A stretch of DNA of 64,000 bases from Marixanthomonas sp963974425 (GTDB lineage Bacteria; Bacteroidota; Bacteroidia; Flavobacteriales; Flavobacteriaceae): NCBI RefSeq assembly GCF_963974425.1, contig NZ_CAXBCK010000006.1:28808-92807 (forward strand), written 5' to 3'. Under the pieces are notes generated by a model that saw nothing but the letters and a program-made list of their open reading frames with translations, searched no databases and was not told where the DNA came from. Positions 34,509 to 44,595 of this stretch are shown one piece after another (the stretch's first letter is position 1; the number at the start of each line of letters is the position of its first letter). Both the position numbers and the translations under genes were made by a program.

Positions 34509-35270
34509 ATGGGTAAAATAATAGCAATTGCCAATCAAAAAGGAGGCGTGGGCAAAACCACTACCTCGGTAAATTTAGCTGCCTCTCTAGGCGTATTAGA
34601 AAAAAAAGTTTTACTTATTGATGCCGATCCCCAGGCCAATGCGACTTCGGGATTAGGTATTGATGTAGAAGAAGTTGAAAAAGGCACCTACCAAATTTTG
34701 GAACACACAATATCTGCTGCTGATGCCATTATGGAAACTTCTTCGCCAAATTTGCACCTTATTCCGGCGCATATAGACTTAGTGGCTATAGAAATTGAAC
34801 TCGTAGATCAAGATAAGCGCGAATCAATGTTAAAAAATGCCATTATAGGCTTAAAAGAGCAATACGATTATATTTTAATAGACTGTGCGCCATCACTTGG
34901 ACTGCTTACGCTTAACGCCTTAACAGCAGCTGATTCTGTTATTATTCCAATTCAATGTGAATATTTTGCATTGGAAGGACTAGGAAAGCTCTTAAATACG
35001 ATTAAAAGTGTTCAAAAAATACACAACAACAATCTTGACATTGAAGGATTGTTATTGACCATGTATGATTCACGGTTACGTCTTTCCAACCAAGTGGTAG
35101 ATGAAGTAAAAAAGCATTTTGACGAAATGGTATTTAAGACAATCATTATGCGAAATGTGCGTTTAAGTGAAGCACCAAGCTATGGCGAAAGCATAATTAG
35201 CTATGATGCTAGTAGTAAAGGCGCCAATAATTACTTAAGTTTGGCACAAGAGTTAATTGAGAAAAATTAG
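34509..35270 (+). CDS. parA: Chromosome partition ATPase ParA
   Basis: 253 residues with the deviant Walker A KGGVGKTT (11-18), IDADPQANATSGLG and IDCAPSLGLLTLNAL. It is an ATPase that moves ParB-bound origins. parB follows after nine bases. Confidence 0.93.
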   Translation: MGKIIAIANQKGGVGKTTTSVNLAASLGVLEKKVLLIDADPQANATSGLGIDVEEVEKGTYQILEHTISAADAIMETSSPNLHLIPAHIDLVAIEIELVDQDKRESMLKNAIIGLKEQYDYILIDCAPSLGLLTLNALTAADSVIIPIQCEYFALEGLGKLLNTIKSVQKIHNNNLDIEGLLLTMYDSRLRLSNQVVDEVKKHFDEMVFKTIIMRNVRLSEAPSYGESIISYDASSKGANNYLSLAQELIEKN

Positions 35271-35279
35271 AAACGATCG

Positions 35280-36182
35280 ATGGCGAAAGCAACTAAAAAA
35301 CAAGCCTTAGGGCGAGGACTTTCAGCTTTACTGAATGACCCTTCGAAAGATATAAAATCTGCTGAAGATGAAAACGCAGACAAAGTTGTTGGTAATATTG
35401 TTGAGTTAGAATTGGAAACAATTGAAGTAAACCCATTTCAACCTCGTACCAGCTTTAACGAAGAAACCCTTCGAGAATTAGCTTCTTCTATTAAAGAACT
35501 AGGCGTTATTCAACCTATAACTGTTCGAAAATTAGGGTTTAACAAATACCAATTAGTTAGTGGGGAACGTCGTTATAGAGCTTCCAAACTAATAGGCTTA
35601 GAGCGTATTCCTGCATATATTCGAATTGCAAACGATCAAGAGTCATTAGAAATGGCTTTGGTTGAAAACATTCAACGCCAAGACTTAGATCCTATTGAAA
35701 TTGCACTTTCATATCAACGGTTAATCGAAGAAATTGAAATTACTCAAGAAGAGTTAAGTGATCGCATAGGAAAAAATAGATCGACTATTGCTAATTATCT
35801 TCGCCTTCTCAAACTAGACCCAATAATCCAAACGGGAATGCGTGATGGTTTTATTTCTATGGGACATGGGCGAGCACTAATCAATGTTGATGATCCCGAC
35901 CATCAATTAGATATTTACGAAAAAATACTTAGCAATAAATTATCCGTTCGAGACACCGAAGCTCTAGTGCGTTCGTACAAATCTGGTGATGAGAAACAAA
36001 CAAAACCAGCTAAAAAAACTACACCTCAATTTGCCAATAAAGGCAGAAAGGAGTTGGAAGATCTCTTAGAAACTAAAGTTAATGTAAAAGTTTCAAAATC
36101 AGGCAAAGGACAATTGGTGGTTCCTTTTAAAAACAAAGAAGATTTTCAACGTATTCTCAAGGTTCTGAAAAGTGAACAATAA
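35280..36182 (+). CDS. parB: Chromosome partition protein ParB
   Basis: 300 residues. It has the N-terminal CTPase domain (NPFQPRTSFNEETLRELASS, SGERRYRASKLIG, VENIQRQDLDPIEIA), a helix-turn-helix (TQEELSDRIGKNRSTIANYL) and a C-terminal dimerisation domain. It binds parS and slides as a CTP clamp. I found no convincing parS site nearby. Its end overlaps the next gene by 11 bases. Confidence 0.94.
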   Translation: MAKATKKQALGRGLSALLNDPSKDIKSAEDENADKVVGNIVELELETIEVNPFQPRTSFNEETLRELASSIKELGVIQPITVRKLGFNKYQLVSGERRYRASKLIGLERIPAYIRIANDQESLEMALVENIQRQDLDPIEIALSYQRLIEEIEITQEELSDRIGKNRSTIANYLRLLKLDPIIQTGMRDGFISMGHGRALINVDDPDHQLDIYEKILSNKLSVRDTEALVRSYKSGDEKQTKPAKKTTPQFANKGRKELEDLLETKVNVKVSKSGKGQLVVPFKNKEDFQRILKVLKSEQ

Positions 36183-36771
36183 GCTTTTAAATATCCTATT
36201 TCTTATAATAGCAACAGCAGCTTTTGCACAAGAAGTTGATTCTACAGCTGTACAAAAAGATAGCGTGGTTCTTTCTGAAAAAAGGGAAGGTATTGTTATT
36301 AAAGACACCGTTGTAGACAAAAAACCTTATAATCCTCTAGCACCTTCAAAAGCTGCATTTTATTCTGCTGTAGTACCAGGTTTAGGACAAGCCTACAATA
36401 AAAAATACTGGAAAATTCCGATAATCTATGCTGGAATGGCCACAGGCGTATATTTTTATTTGAAAAATGACGATGATTATAATCAGTTTAGAGATGCTTA
36501 TAAAAGAAGATTAGCTGGTTTTGAAGACGATGAATTTCAAGGCATTTCTACCGAACGGCTAATTGATGCCCAACGTAATGCGAAAACGAATAAAGATTAC
36601 AGTATTATTGCCGTTGTTTTAGTTTATATGCTAAATATAATTGATGCCAATGTGGACGCTCACCTACAGCAGTATAACGTTACCGAAGATCTTTCAATTT
36701 CCCCCAATTTTGAAGTAAATTCAATTAATACACAAGCCAATTACGGTTTGTCATTTCGATTTAAATTATAA
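36172..36771 (+). CDS. DUF5683 domain membrane protein
   Basis: 199 residues from a GTG that overlaps parB. A signal or first helix (LLNILFLIIATAAFAQ) precedes the DUF5683 core: NPLAPSKAAFYSAVVPGLGQ, AYNKKYWKIPIIYAGMATGV and DYSIIAVVLVYMLNIIDANV. It is a conserved envelope protein of Bacteroidota, mostly found here between parB and dapB. The function is unknown. Its stop overlaps the dapB ATG by one base. Confidence 0.85.
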   Translation: MNNKLLNILFLIIATAAFAQEVDSTAVQKDSVVLSEKREGIVIKDTVVDKKPYNPLAPSKAAFYSAVVPGLGQAYNKKYWKIPIIYAGMATGVYFYLKNDDDYNQFRDAYKRRLAGFEDDEFQGISTERLIDAQRNAKTNKDYSIIAVVLVYMLNIIDANVDAHLQQYNVTEDLSISPNFEVNSINTQANYGLSFRFKL

Positions 36772-37475
36772 TGAAATTAGCACTCTTAGGATATGGAAAA
36801 ATGGGTAAAACCATTGAAAAGTTAGCCATTAAAAAAGGTCATGAGGTTGTTTATAAACTAGGCAGTGATTTTGAAGAAGGCACTTTAAAAGAAGCAGATG
36901 CTGCGATAGAATTCTCAATTCCTGAAGCTGCTGTTGAAAACATAACTCGATGCTTTAAAGAAGGAATTCCTGTAGTTTCTGGCACAACTGGATGGTTAGA
37001 TGATTATAAAAAAGTGCTAAAAAAATGTGAAAACCGTAACGCACGTTTCATTTATGCGTCCAACTTCAGTGTAGGTGTTAATTTATTTTTCAGCATTAAT
37101 GATTACGTTGCTAATTTAATGGCTCCGTGGAATGAATATGATGTTTCAGTAGAAGAGATTCATCATACTCAAAAAAAAGATGCCCCAAGTGGCACTGCCA
37201 TTACCATTGCGGAAGGAATTATAAAACATACGAATAAAGAAAATTGGACGTTGGAGGAAACTTCAGAAAAAACAATACCTATCACTGCAAAACGAGAAGG
37301 TGATGTTAAAGGAACACATAGTGTGGAGTATAGTTCAAAAATTGATACTATTTCAATAAAGCATGAGGCACATACCCGCGATGGATTCGCTAAAGGTGCT
37401 ATCCTTGCTGCTGAATGGCTTGCTAAAAAGGAAAGCGGTGTTTACACGATGAAAGATGTCTTGGGAATTTCGTAG
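36771..37475 (+). CDS. dapB: 4-hydroxy-tetrahydrodipicolinate reductase
   Basis: 234 residues, a short form typical of Bacteroidota. The NAD(P)-binding start MKLALLGYGKMGKTIEKLA, the active-site EIHHTQKKDAPSGTA and the end TRDGFAKGAILAAEWL are present. It reduces the cyclic precursor of diaminopimelate and lysine with NAD(P)H. dapD, a later pathway step, lies at 62758. Confidence 0.94.
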   Translation: MKLALLGYGKMGKTIEKLAIKKGHEVVYKLGSDFEEGTLKEADAAIEFSIPEAAVENITRCFKEGIPVVSGTTGWLDDYKKVLKKCENRNARFIYASNFSVGVNLFFSINDYVANLMAPWNEYDVSVEEIHHTQKKDAPSGTAITIAEGIIKHTNKENWTLEETSEKTIPITAKREGDVKGTHSVEYSSKIDTISIKHEAHTRDGFAKGAILAAEWLAKKESGVYTMKDVLGIS

Positions 37476-37543
37476 TATTGCAAGATGTTTTTAAATTAAA
37501 AAGACTAAAAGAAGAAATACATTTCTTCAGAAAAATATAAAAT

Positions 37544-39121
37544 ATGAGTTGGACAGGTTGGTTATTATTTTTCCTATTAGTACAAGTAATCCACTTTTTG
37601 GGTACTTGGAAGTTATACGTTAAAGCTGGAAGACAAGCTTGGGAAGCGGCTGTTCCTGTATACAATGCAGTAGTTTTAATGAAAATTATTAATCGCCCTT
37701 GGTGGTGGACTATTCTACTCTTCATCCCCATTGTAAACTTAATTATGTTTCCAGTAGTTTGGGTAGAAACCTTACGTAGTTTTGGACGAAATAGCAATGC
37801 AGATACTTTTTTAGCTATCATCACATTAGGATTATACCTCTATTATATAAACTACACTCAAGATGTAACTTATATTGAAGAAAGAAGTTTAAAACCACGC
37901 ACTGCTGCTGGAGAATGGGTTAGTTCTATTTTATTTGCAGTTGTTGCTGCAACCATTGTACACACCTATTTTATGCAGCCGTTTACCATTCCAACAGCAT
38001 CTCTAGAGAAAACGTTGTTAGTTGGTGATTTTCTGTTTGTAAGTAAGTTCCATTATGGAGCTCGAGCGCCAATGACGCCACTTTCATTTCCTATGGTTCA
38101 CGACACGATACCGGTAGTAAAAACAAAGTCATACATCCCAAAACCTCAAGTACCGTATTTTAGATTTCCAGGTTTTCAAGATATTGAACGCAATGACATT
38201 GTTGTATTCAACTGGCCAATTGATGAGTTTGAAGATATAGGTCCACCACCTAAAGGCCATGCCTATAAACCAATTGATAAAAAATCGAATTACGTAAAAC
38301 GCTCTGTTGGTTTACCAGGTGATTCTTTAGAAGTTCGTGATGGTTACGTTTATATTGACGGAAAACTAAACGACTTACCCGATCGTTCTAAGATTCAGTT
38401 TTCTTATGCATTTAGAACCAAAGGTAAAATAAATCCGAACATATTTAGGGATCAATACGATATCACTGATGGCATTGGATATGACGAAGATTTAAAAGCA
38501 TACATTTTACCCGCAGTTTCTGAAGAAGCGCTGAGCATGCTCAAGAAAAACCCAAATATTGCCGAGGTTTTTCGTTATAAATCTGATGCGGGAGAGTTTG
38601 ACGCTGGGGTTTTTCCACAAGATGATCGTTACAAGTGGAATGCTGATAATTTTGGACCTATCTATATTCCGAAGAAAGGTGCAACAGTTGACATAAACCT
38701 TGAATCATTACCTTTTTACCGTCGTATTATCGAAGTATATGAAGGAAGCGAATTAGGGATTGACAATAAAATTACAACTTCTGGAAACCAAGTACTGCTC
38801 AATGGAAACCCTATAAGCAACTACACCTTTCAACAAGATTATTATTGGATGATGGGTGACAACCGTAACAACTCGCAAGATGCAAGAATGTGGGGTTACG
38901 TACCTTTTAACCACGTAGTTGGTAAACCTGTGTTTATCTGGATGAGCTGGGATGGAACCAAGCAAGGTATTATGAATAAAGTTCGGTGGGAACGTTTATT
39001 TACAACTGTTGGCGGTAGCGGAAAACCTGTTTCTTATCTTTCTTATTTCTTAGTTCTATTAGGTATTTGGTTTGCTTTTGATTTCTTCAGAAAAAGAAGA
39101 AAGAAGAGCGCTAAAAAATAA
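37544..39121 (+). CDS. lepB: Signal peptidase I
   Basis: 525 residues, much longer than the E. coli enzyme, as is usual in Flavobacteriaceae. An N-terminal membrane domain of DUF5684 type (1-120; WTILLFIPIVNLIMFPVVWV) precedes the peptidase. The catalytic Ser153 lies in PTASLEKTL and Lys252 in YVKRSVGLPGDSLEVRDG. A long insert follows, then MMGDNRNNSQDARMWGYVP. The product cleaves signal peptides at the inner membrane. A C-terminal helix and basic tail end the protein. Confidence 0.94.
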   Translation: MSWTGWLLFFLLVQVIHFLGTWKLYVKAGRQAWEAAVPVYNAVVLMKIINRPWWWTILLFIPIVNLIMFPVVWVETLRSFGRNSNADTFLAIITLGLYLYYINYTQDVTYIEERSLKPRTAAGEWVSSILFAVVAATIVHTYFMQPFTIPTASLEKTLLVGDFLFVSKFHYGARAPMTPLSFPMVHDTIPVVKTKSYIPKPQVPYFRFPGFQDIERNDIVVFNWPIDEFEDIGPPPKGHAYKPIDKKSNYVKRSVGLPGDSLEVRDGYVYIDGKLNDLPDRSKIQFSYAFRTKGKINPNIFRDQYDITDGIGYDEDLKAYILPAVSEEALSMLKKNPNIAEVFRYKSDAGEFDAGVFPQDDRYKWNADNFGPIYIPKKGATVDINLESLPFYRRIIEVYEGSELGIDNKITTSGNQVLLNGNPISNYTFQQDYYWMMGDNRNNSQDARMWGYVPFNHVVGKPVFIWMSWDGTKQGIMNKVRWERLFTTVGGSGKPVSYLSYFLVLLGIWFAFDFFRKRRKKSAKK

Positions 39122-39167
39122 GTGAATAGAAAATTCTTCTGTATTTACAGTAGCTAATTTTGTTAAA

Positions 39168-39788
39168 ATGGAATCCATTTTAGTACATCCTACTTACTTC
39201 CCTTCCATTGCACAGATGGTGGCTATAAGTCAAGCTGAAAAAGTAATTTTTGAAGTATCGGGCAATTACCAAAAACAATCGTACCGAACGCGGGCATACA
39301 TTGCACATAGCAATGGAAAGTTGTTATTGAATGTTCCTATAAAACATACCGGCGAACGCCAAAAGTCTAAAGATATAATCGTTGAAAATGAATTCCCTTG
39401 GCAATCACAACATTGGAAATCTCTCGAAACCGCCTACCGTACTTCACCTTTCTTTGAGTTTTATGAAGATGAACTGTATCCATTATTCAACCAAAAAGTT
39501 TCAGGTCTTTTAGATCATAACCTTCAAATTTTTGACACTATTTGTGAATTAATAGAGTTAGAACCTTCTGTTTCTTACACAGAAGAATATAGTAAACAAC
39601 CAGAGAACGTTAAAAACCTACGGTATTTGGCAAAGGCTAAAAAAGAAAAGCCATTTCAATTAGCCCCATATTATCAAGTTTTTGAAAGCAATCATGGGTT
39701 TCTACCCAATTTATCCATTTTAGATTTGCTTTTTAACGAAGGGCCTAATACACTTAATTATTTACAGCAACAGGAAATAAACCTTTAA
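39168..39788 (+). CDS. WbqC family protein
   Basis: 206 residues. The start ESILVHPTYFPSIAQMVAIS and the core QSYRTRAYIAHSNGKLLLNV, HWKSLETAYRTSPFFEFYEDEL are typical of WbqC-like proteins. These are found in surface-sugar loci and with signal peptidase in Bacteroidota. The activity is unproven. It follows lepB by 46 bases, probably on the same transcript. Confidence 0.85.
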   Translation: MESILVHPTYFPSIAQMVAISQAEKVIFEVSGNYQKQSYRTRAYIAHSNGKLLLNVPIKHTGERQKSKDIIVENEFPWQSQHWKSLETAYRTSPFFEFYEDELYPLFNQKVSGLLDHNLQIFDTICELIELEPSVSYTEEYSKQPENVKNLRYLAKAKKEKPFQLAPYYQVFESNHGFLPNLSILDLLFNEGPNTLNYLQQQEINL

Positions 39789-39891
39789 AGCTCCTTTTCT
39801 TTTTATTTCTTCTAACGTTTGCAGTTAATTTTTTACTAAATACAATTTCATAAATCGTAGTTGAATGTTAATTGTAGTAAATTTAATTACT

Positions 39892-41715
39892 ATGATTTCA
39901 CAAAAGCTAATCAACACCATCTGCAAAAATCTTGAAGAAGAACTTCCAGTCAGTGAGACAATTGCTGAAGGAGGAGAATTACACATAGACAAACTCCTTC
40001 CCTACATATGCGTGTACAGGTATAAAGAAAAAGACACTAATTTTTCAGGCCTTTTAAAAACACAAGCCTCCTATCTTGTGGTAAAGGATACTGTTGATGT
40101 TACAAACTTGTTAGAATGTATCTCAAAAACCATTTCTAAACAATTAAATGCTTTTTTAATTATTGAAATGTGGCCCTTACGAAAGGATCACGATGCAGAG
40201 TTTGAAATTTTCTGTCCTGAAGCTAAAGCTCCAGCAACCATAGCCGCTTTTAAAGAAGGGTTTGATGAACTTCGTGTTATTTACCCAGAAATATCTGCTA
40301 CTGTAAATGATACGCATTCTCGGCACCCAGAACACTTGAATGCACTTATTGAAATTGATGAAAGTAAAGAGTCTGGTGCACTTATAATTGGCTTAGGCAT
40401 TCCAACTATTTATGAACGTCCAGAGGAAAACCAACTGTTTTCTATTTTTTATAGGAAATTCAGTTCTCGTTTTTCAGAGATAGTAAAACGTGCGGTCTAT
40501 GAGTTTATTCGGGTACAAACCTCGAATCCCTTTAATCATTACCTAATGCTAGGCAAAACCAATTTAGATAGAATTACGTTACAAGCAGATCAAGAATTAG
40601 CTGAAATTAGCGAACGCATGTCTTTTTTACTTCGCACCACGCCAGTAAATGCTACGCACGAATGGGAACGATTTAAAGAGAATAAATTTCAAGAAAAACC
40701 TGCTTTTAATTACCGGCTTATTGCGTTAGACCCCGAACAAGAAAAGCGAAAATTATATCAGCTACCCATTGATAAAGTAGACGACCCTACACTGTCATTT
40801 ATTTTACGGGATAAGCGTCTGGAAATTGAAAAGCAATTGACAATGCTTGAAGAACGAGGCACCGATAATTTTCGTTTTATAGGAGAAAGCCTGTATGGTA
40901 CTATTAAACCTGAAGTACTAGAAGGTGCCGCAGCTATTTTGAAAAAATTCCCAAGGTCAGATGATCGAAGTGACATGAATCGATTTGATTGTCACGAATT
41001 TGCTAAACATGCGCAAGAAGAAATTGATTACTACCAAGAAAAGTTCCCAAAACTTGAATTAGGTCTTCAAATACGAAAAGACGTTGCAGGAATTATGGTT
41101 TCAAAAACCAAATTATTAATTAGTGATAAACTCTCTATGGATGCTAGTCGCTGTGATGCTTTGGTTCAACACGAGGTAGCTACACATATTCTGACCTATT
41201 GCAACGGAAAAAGACAACCTTTACAACAAATGTATGCAGGTTTTTCTGGGTATGATAAATTGCAAGAAGGATTAGCCGTTTTAGCCGAATATTTAGTAAA
41301 TGGGCTTACCATTAATAGATTACGCCTGTTGGCCGGTCGTGTGGAAGCCGCCAATTCATTAGTTAATGGAGCTTCATTTATTGAAACATTTTCTATGCTT
41401 CACAACACTTACAACTTTACCGAATACACATCCTATTACATTACCATGCGAATTTACCGAGGCGGCGGTCTCATTAAAGACGCTGTTTACCTTGCCGGAT
41501 TATTAAACATTATGGATTACATCAAAGACGGTGGAAATATAGAAACCTTATACACCGGTAAGTTTAATACCAATCACGTGAATTTAATTGAAGAGTTATT
41601 ACACCGAAATATTATTAAAAAACCTGTTTTACCACGCTTTTTAGAGCGAGATATCGCCAAAGAACGCCTTCAAAAATTAAAAGACGGAATACACTTAACC
41701 GAATTGCTAAATTAG
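39892..41715 (+). CDS. QEGLA-motif metallopeptidase-like protein (DUF1704)
   Basis: 607 residues from the ATG at 39892; an in-frame ATG at 39865 would add nine hydrophobic residues. It belongs to the family named flavohaemoglobin expression-modulating QEGLA motif protein, related to MATCAP tyrosine carboxypeptidases. A zinc motif HEVATH lies at 427-432 and the naming motif QEGLA at 458-462, where the Glu is the third ligand candidate. ELHIDKLLPYICVYRYK marks the N-terminal domain. The substrate is unknown. It is followed after six bases by an ATP-grasp ligase gene. Confidence 0.85.
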   Translation: MISQKLINTICKNLEEELPVSETIAEGGELHIDKLLPYICVYRYKEKDTNFSGLLKTQASYLVVKDTVDVTNLLECISKTISKQLNAFLIIEMWPLRKDHDAEFEIFCPEAKAPATIAAFKEGFDELRVIYPEISATVNDTHSRHPEHLNALIEIDESKESGALIIGLGIPTIYERPEENQLFSIFYRKFSSRFSEIVKRAVYEFIRVQTSNPFNHYLMLGKTNLDRITLQADQELAEISERMSFLLRTTPVNATHEWERFKENKFQEKPAFNYRLIALDPEQEKRKLYQLPIDKVDDPTLSFILRDKRLEIEKQLTMLEERGTDNFRFIGESLYGTIKPEVLEGAAAILKKFPRSDDRSDMNRFDCHEFAKHAQEEIDYYQEKFPKLELGLQIRKDVAGIMVSKTKLLISDKLSMDASRCDALVQHEVATHILTYCNGKRQPLQQMYAGFSGYDKLQEGLAVLAEYLVNGLTINRLRLLAGRVEAANSLVNGASFIETFSMLHNTYNFTEYTSYYITMRIYRGGGLIKDAVYLAGLLNIMDYIKDGGNIETLYTGKFNTNHVNLIEELLHRNIIKKPVLPRFLERDIAKERLQKLKDGIHLTELLN

Positions 41716-41721
41716 AAACCT

Positions 41722-42765
41722 ATGAAAATTGCATTTATTATTAACGACCATAAAACCGAAAAGCCTAATTATACAACTCCAGCACTAGGCTATGCTGCCT
41801 ATAAAAGAGACCACGATGTATTTTTTATTGGCGTAGGCGAATTGGCATATGCCAGTGATGGTCATCTTTCCGCTCGTTGTAAAACTATAACTGGAAAAAA
41901 ATTCAATAACCAAGAAACGTATTTTAAAGCTGTTCAAAAAGAAGAGTTTACTAAAATTACCTCAGCAGAATTAGATGTTCTTTTTCTACGTAATGATCCT
42001 TCTGATGAAATTGATGAACGTGAATGGGCACAGAATGCAGCCTTTATTTTTGGAGAAATCGCTATGCAAGATAAGGTGTTGGTATTAAACCATCCTAGTA
42101 CACTAGCCAGTGCCGTAAACAAAATGTATTTTCAGCATTTTCCTGAAATATTACGCCCGAAAACTATAATTACACGTGATCAACAAGAAATAAAAGATTT
42201 TTTTAAAGAACAAAAGCAAAAAATGATTTTAAAGCCTTTGCAAGGTTCGGGAGGGAAAAACGTATTTATGATGGATAGTAAAAGTGAAAAAAATCTTTCC
42301 CAAACTATTGATGCTATCTGTCGTGACGGATTTGTAATTGCTCAAGAATATCTTCCAGAAGCTAAAAATGGTGACACTCGGTTATTTTTAATGAACGGCG
42401 TTCCGTTACAATCTGAAGATGGAAAATACGCCATTATGCAACGTGTAAATGCTAGCGGTGATATTCGAAGTAATATTCATGCCGGCGGAAAACCACAAAA
42501 AGTGAAAATGACAGATCAAATTCTAGAATTAGCAGAAATTGTTCGTCCAAAATTGGTGCAAGATGGTATGTTTTTAGTCGGTATTGATATTGTGGGTGAC
42601 AAATTGATGGAAATAAATGTGTTCAGTCCCGGTGGACTTAATGTAATGGGCGAAATGTACAAAACCGACTTTGCTGTGGAAGTTATAAAATCAATTGAGA
42701 AGAAAGTACACTATAACAATACTTATGAAGATTATCTCTTTAACAGTAGATTAGCAACTATGTAA
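41722..42765 (+). CDS. ATP-grasp ligase, glutathione synthetase-like
   Basis: 347 residues. A pre-ATP-grasp domain (MKIAFIINDHKTEKPNYTTP) is followed by an ATP-grasp fold with LKPLQGSGGKNVFMM, QEYLPEAKNGDTRLFLMNG and the metal-binding end FLVGIDIVGDKLMEINVFSP. This is close to GshB. Because the flanking gene bshC makes bacillithiol, and no gamma-glutamylcysteine ligase is visible here, the true substrate may not be glutathione. It pairs with the QEGLA gene, as seen in other bacteria. Confidence 0.82.
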   Translation: MKIAFIINDHKTEKPNYTTPALGYAAYKRDHDVFFIGVGELAYASDGHLSARCKTITGKKFNNQETYFKAVQKEEFTKITSAELDVLFLRNDPSDEIDEREWAQNAAFIFGEIAMQDKVLVLNHPSTLASAVNKMYFQHFPEILRPKTIITRDQQEIKDFFKEQKQKMILKPLQGSGGKNVFMMDSKSEKNLSQTIDAICRDGFVIAQEYLPEAKNGDTRLFLMNGVPLQSEDGKYAIMQRVNASGDIRSNIHAGGKPQKVKMTDQILELAEIVRPKLVQDGMFLVGIDIVGDKLMEINVFSPGGLNVMGEMYKTDFAVEVIKSIEKKVHYNNTYEDYLFNSRLATM

Positions 42766-42815
42766 TTTCAACACTATTCTTTTAATTATCATTTCAATAA
42801 GATTGTATCGAAGCC

Positions 42816-44408
42816 CTACAATTCCAACACTGTAAACTCATTCACCAAAGGATCTAAGTTTTCTTTAATTTCTGAAAGTAATGCATCATCATATTCCAGA
42901 TAAAATTCTGAAAAGTTCATAGTGCGTTCCTGCAAACTTTGTTTTGGGAATAAGGTATCTTGGATATTTGTTAACCGTTCTAACTCATCAGCAAGTTTGC
43001 GTTTTTGAGCTTTTAATAAGCGTTTTTCAAGATTATCTAAACCGTTTAATTGCTTTTTTTCTTGAGCACCCACGGCCCCTAAAAAGGAGACATCTGTTTT
43101 TTCAGCTATTGAATATAAATCTTTAAATTGTTGCTGAAGATGCTCGCGCTGTTTTGAAAAATCAATATTAATTTCTGAAAGGTATTTTGTATGATTTGTT
43201 TTCAATTCGTGTTGTTTCAAAAATAAATTTTCTACTGAAACATCCAACTTTTCTAATTTTTCTGAAAGCTTAGAAGACATTAGCAATACAGAATTCCGAA
43301 GTAACAACATGGGAAACGGCACTTCCATTGCTTCAAAATAATCTTTTAACTGAAACCAATAAGCCAATTCGCCTCCACCACCGACGTAACACAAATTAGG
43401 CAATACCACTTCTTGAAATAGCGGTCGTAATAACGCGTTTGGAGAAAACCGCTCAGGATAATTTTCCAACTCTTCAAGTAATTCTTCTTTTGAAAAAAAT
43501 ATTTCAGTTTCGTTAACATAGAAAGTTCCATCTCTTTCAATAATACGCTCACGGAGTTCTTCTTTTAAATAAAATAAATTGATTTCTCGTGGGTGTACTT
43601 GTTCGGAGTAGCCTAAATCGGTTAGTTTTTTGGTGGTTTCTGTTACTTTTCTAAAGGATAAATTTTCGGTTAGTTCTTTTTCAGCATACGGAACAAAAGC
43701 CTTTTTTAGCAAAGTATCATTTCCGTCTACAATTACTAACCCATATGTTTTAAATAACTCATTAGCCAGATAACGAGTTGCTTGAGTCAATGTTTTGTGC
43801 TTTGTATACGCCTCCGTAAAAAGATCTATAAGGTATTGAGCGCTTTCACTGTTTGCTAATTTAGCCTGCACTACTTCTAAAACTTCGTCTAGTCCTTGGG
43901 TTGACAACTCCCCTACCGCACCAGAAGCATCTTTATTCCATTGTATTTTTTTTCCTTTGAAATTGAAATAATTAATTTCTTCAAAATCGTGATCTTCGGT
44001 TGCCATCCAGTAAACGGGCACAAAATGGTTTTCAGGATGTTCTTTGTTTAATTTTTCTGAAAGGTTAATTACTGAAAATATCTTGTACAAAAAGTAAAGT
44101 GGGCCCGTAAATAAGTTAAGTTGATGTCCGGTAGTAATGGTGAACGTTTTCTCATTTGAAAGCGATTGAATGTTATCACGTGTTTCTTTTGAAATGGAAA
44201 CGTTTATATATTGCTTTTTTAAGGCTTCAACTAACATCTCCCTAGATTCCTGTGTAAAACCTTGCTTTTTTTCAATCTGTTTACCGAAATTTTCCAGTTT
44301 TGGGAAATTTCCGAAGAACGGGTTTAACGCATCTTTTTCAGCAAGATAATCACAAATTAAACTTGAAAAATAATTGGTTTCTTGGTACGGGATAGTTTTT
44401 GTTGGCAT
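42816..44408 (-). CDS. bshC: Bacillithiol biosynthesis cysteine-adding enzyme
   Basis: 530 residues, full length. Family segments include TTGHQLNLFTGPLYFLYKIF, PVYWMATEDHDFEEINYFNF and NALLRPLFQEVVLPNLCYVG. It joins cysteine to glucosaminyl-malate in the last step of bacillithiol synthesis, the low-molecular-weight thiol of many Bacteroidota. It reads toward the ATP-grasp gene and away from relA. Confidence 0.95.
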   Translation of the reverse strand: MPTKTIPYQETNYFSSLICDYLAEKDALNPFFGNFPKLENFGKQIEKKQGFTQESREMLVEALKKQYINVSISKETRDNIQSLSNEKTFTITTGHQLNLFTGPLYFLYKIFSVINLSEKLNKEHPENHFVPVYWMATEDHDFEEINYFNFKGKKIQWNKDASGAVGELSTQGLDEVLEVVQAKLANSESAQYLIDLFTEAYTKHKTLTQATRYLANELFKTYGLVIVDGNDTLLKKAFVPYAEKELTENLSFRKVTETTKKLTDLGYSEQVHPREINLFYLKEELRERIIERDGTFYVNETEIFFSKEELLEELENYPERFSPNALLRPLFQEVVLPNLCYVGGGGELAYWFQLKDYFEAMEVPFPMLLLRNSVLLMSSKLSEKLEKLDVSVENLFLKQHELKTNHTKYLSEINIDFSKQREHLQQQFKDLYSIAEKTDVSFLGAVGAQEKKQLNGLDNLEKRLLKAQKRKLADELERLTNIQDTLFPKQSLQERTMNFSEFYLEYDDALLSEIKENLDPLVNEFTVLEL

Positions 44409-44560
44409 ACAGTCTGTAACGATTCACACAAATGTAACTACTTTACATGAGTTGTGATTTTAAAGATACGTTAATGTTAATTTGGTTTTAAGGTATTAGA
44501 TCAAAAATATATATTTTCTTAATCTGAAAGTCAATCCCTCAAGAAACTACAAAACTTTTG

Positions 44561-44591
44561 TTGTTTAATACATATTGAAATTGTACATTTA
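44561..44591 (+). promoter_or_regulatory. Putative promoter of relA/spoT
   Basis: TTG (44561-44563), a 20-base spacer and TACATTTA (44584-44591) fit the Bacteroidota TTTG-N19/20-TAnnTTTG pattern, with the last base differing. The start codon follows by only four bases, so the transcript would be nearly leaderless, or the start may be somewhat downstream. Confidence 0.4.
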
Positions 44592-44595
44592 GTTT

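Noticed and set aside
41571..41590. AATCACGTGAATT inside the QEGLA gene as a parS site
   Set aside because: Only the central TCACGTGA agrees with the parS core; the outer GTTT/AAAC arms are missing. Other CACGTG sites in the window (8166, 44177, 55757) also lack the arms.
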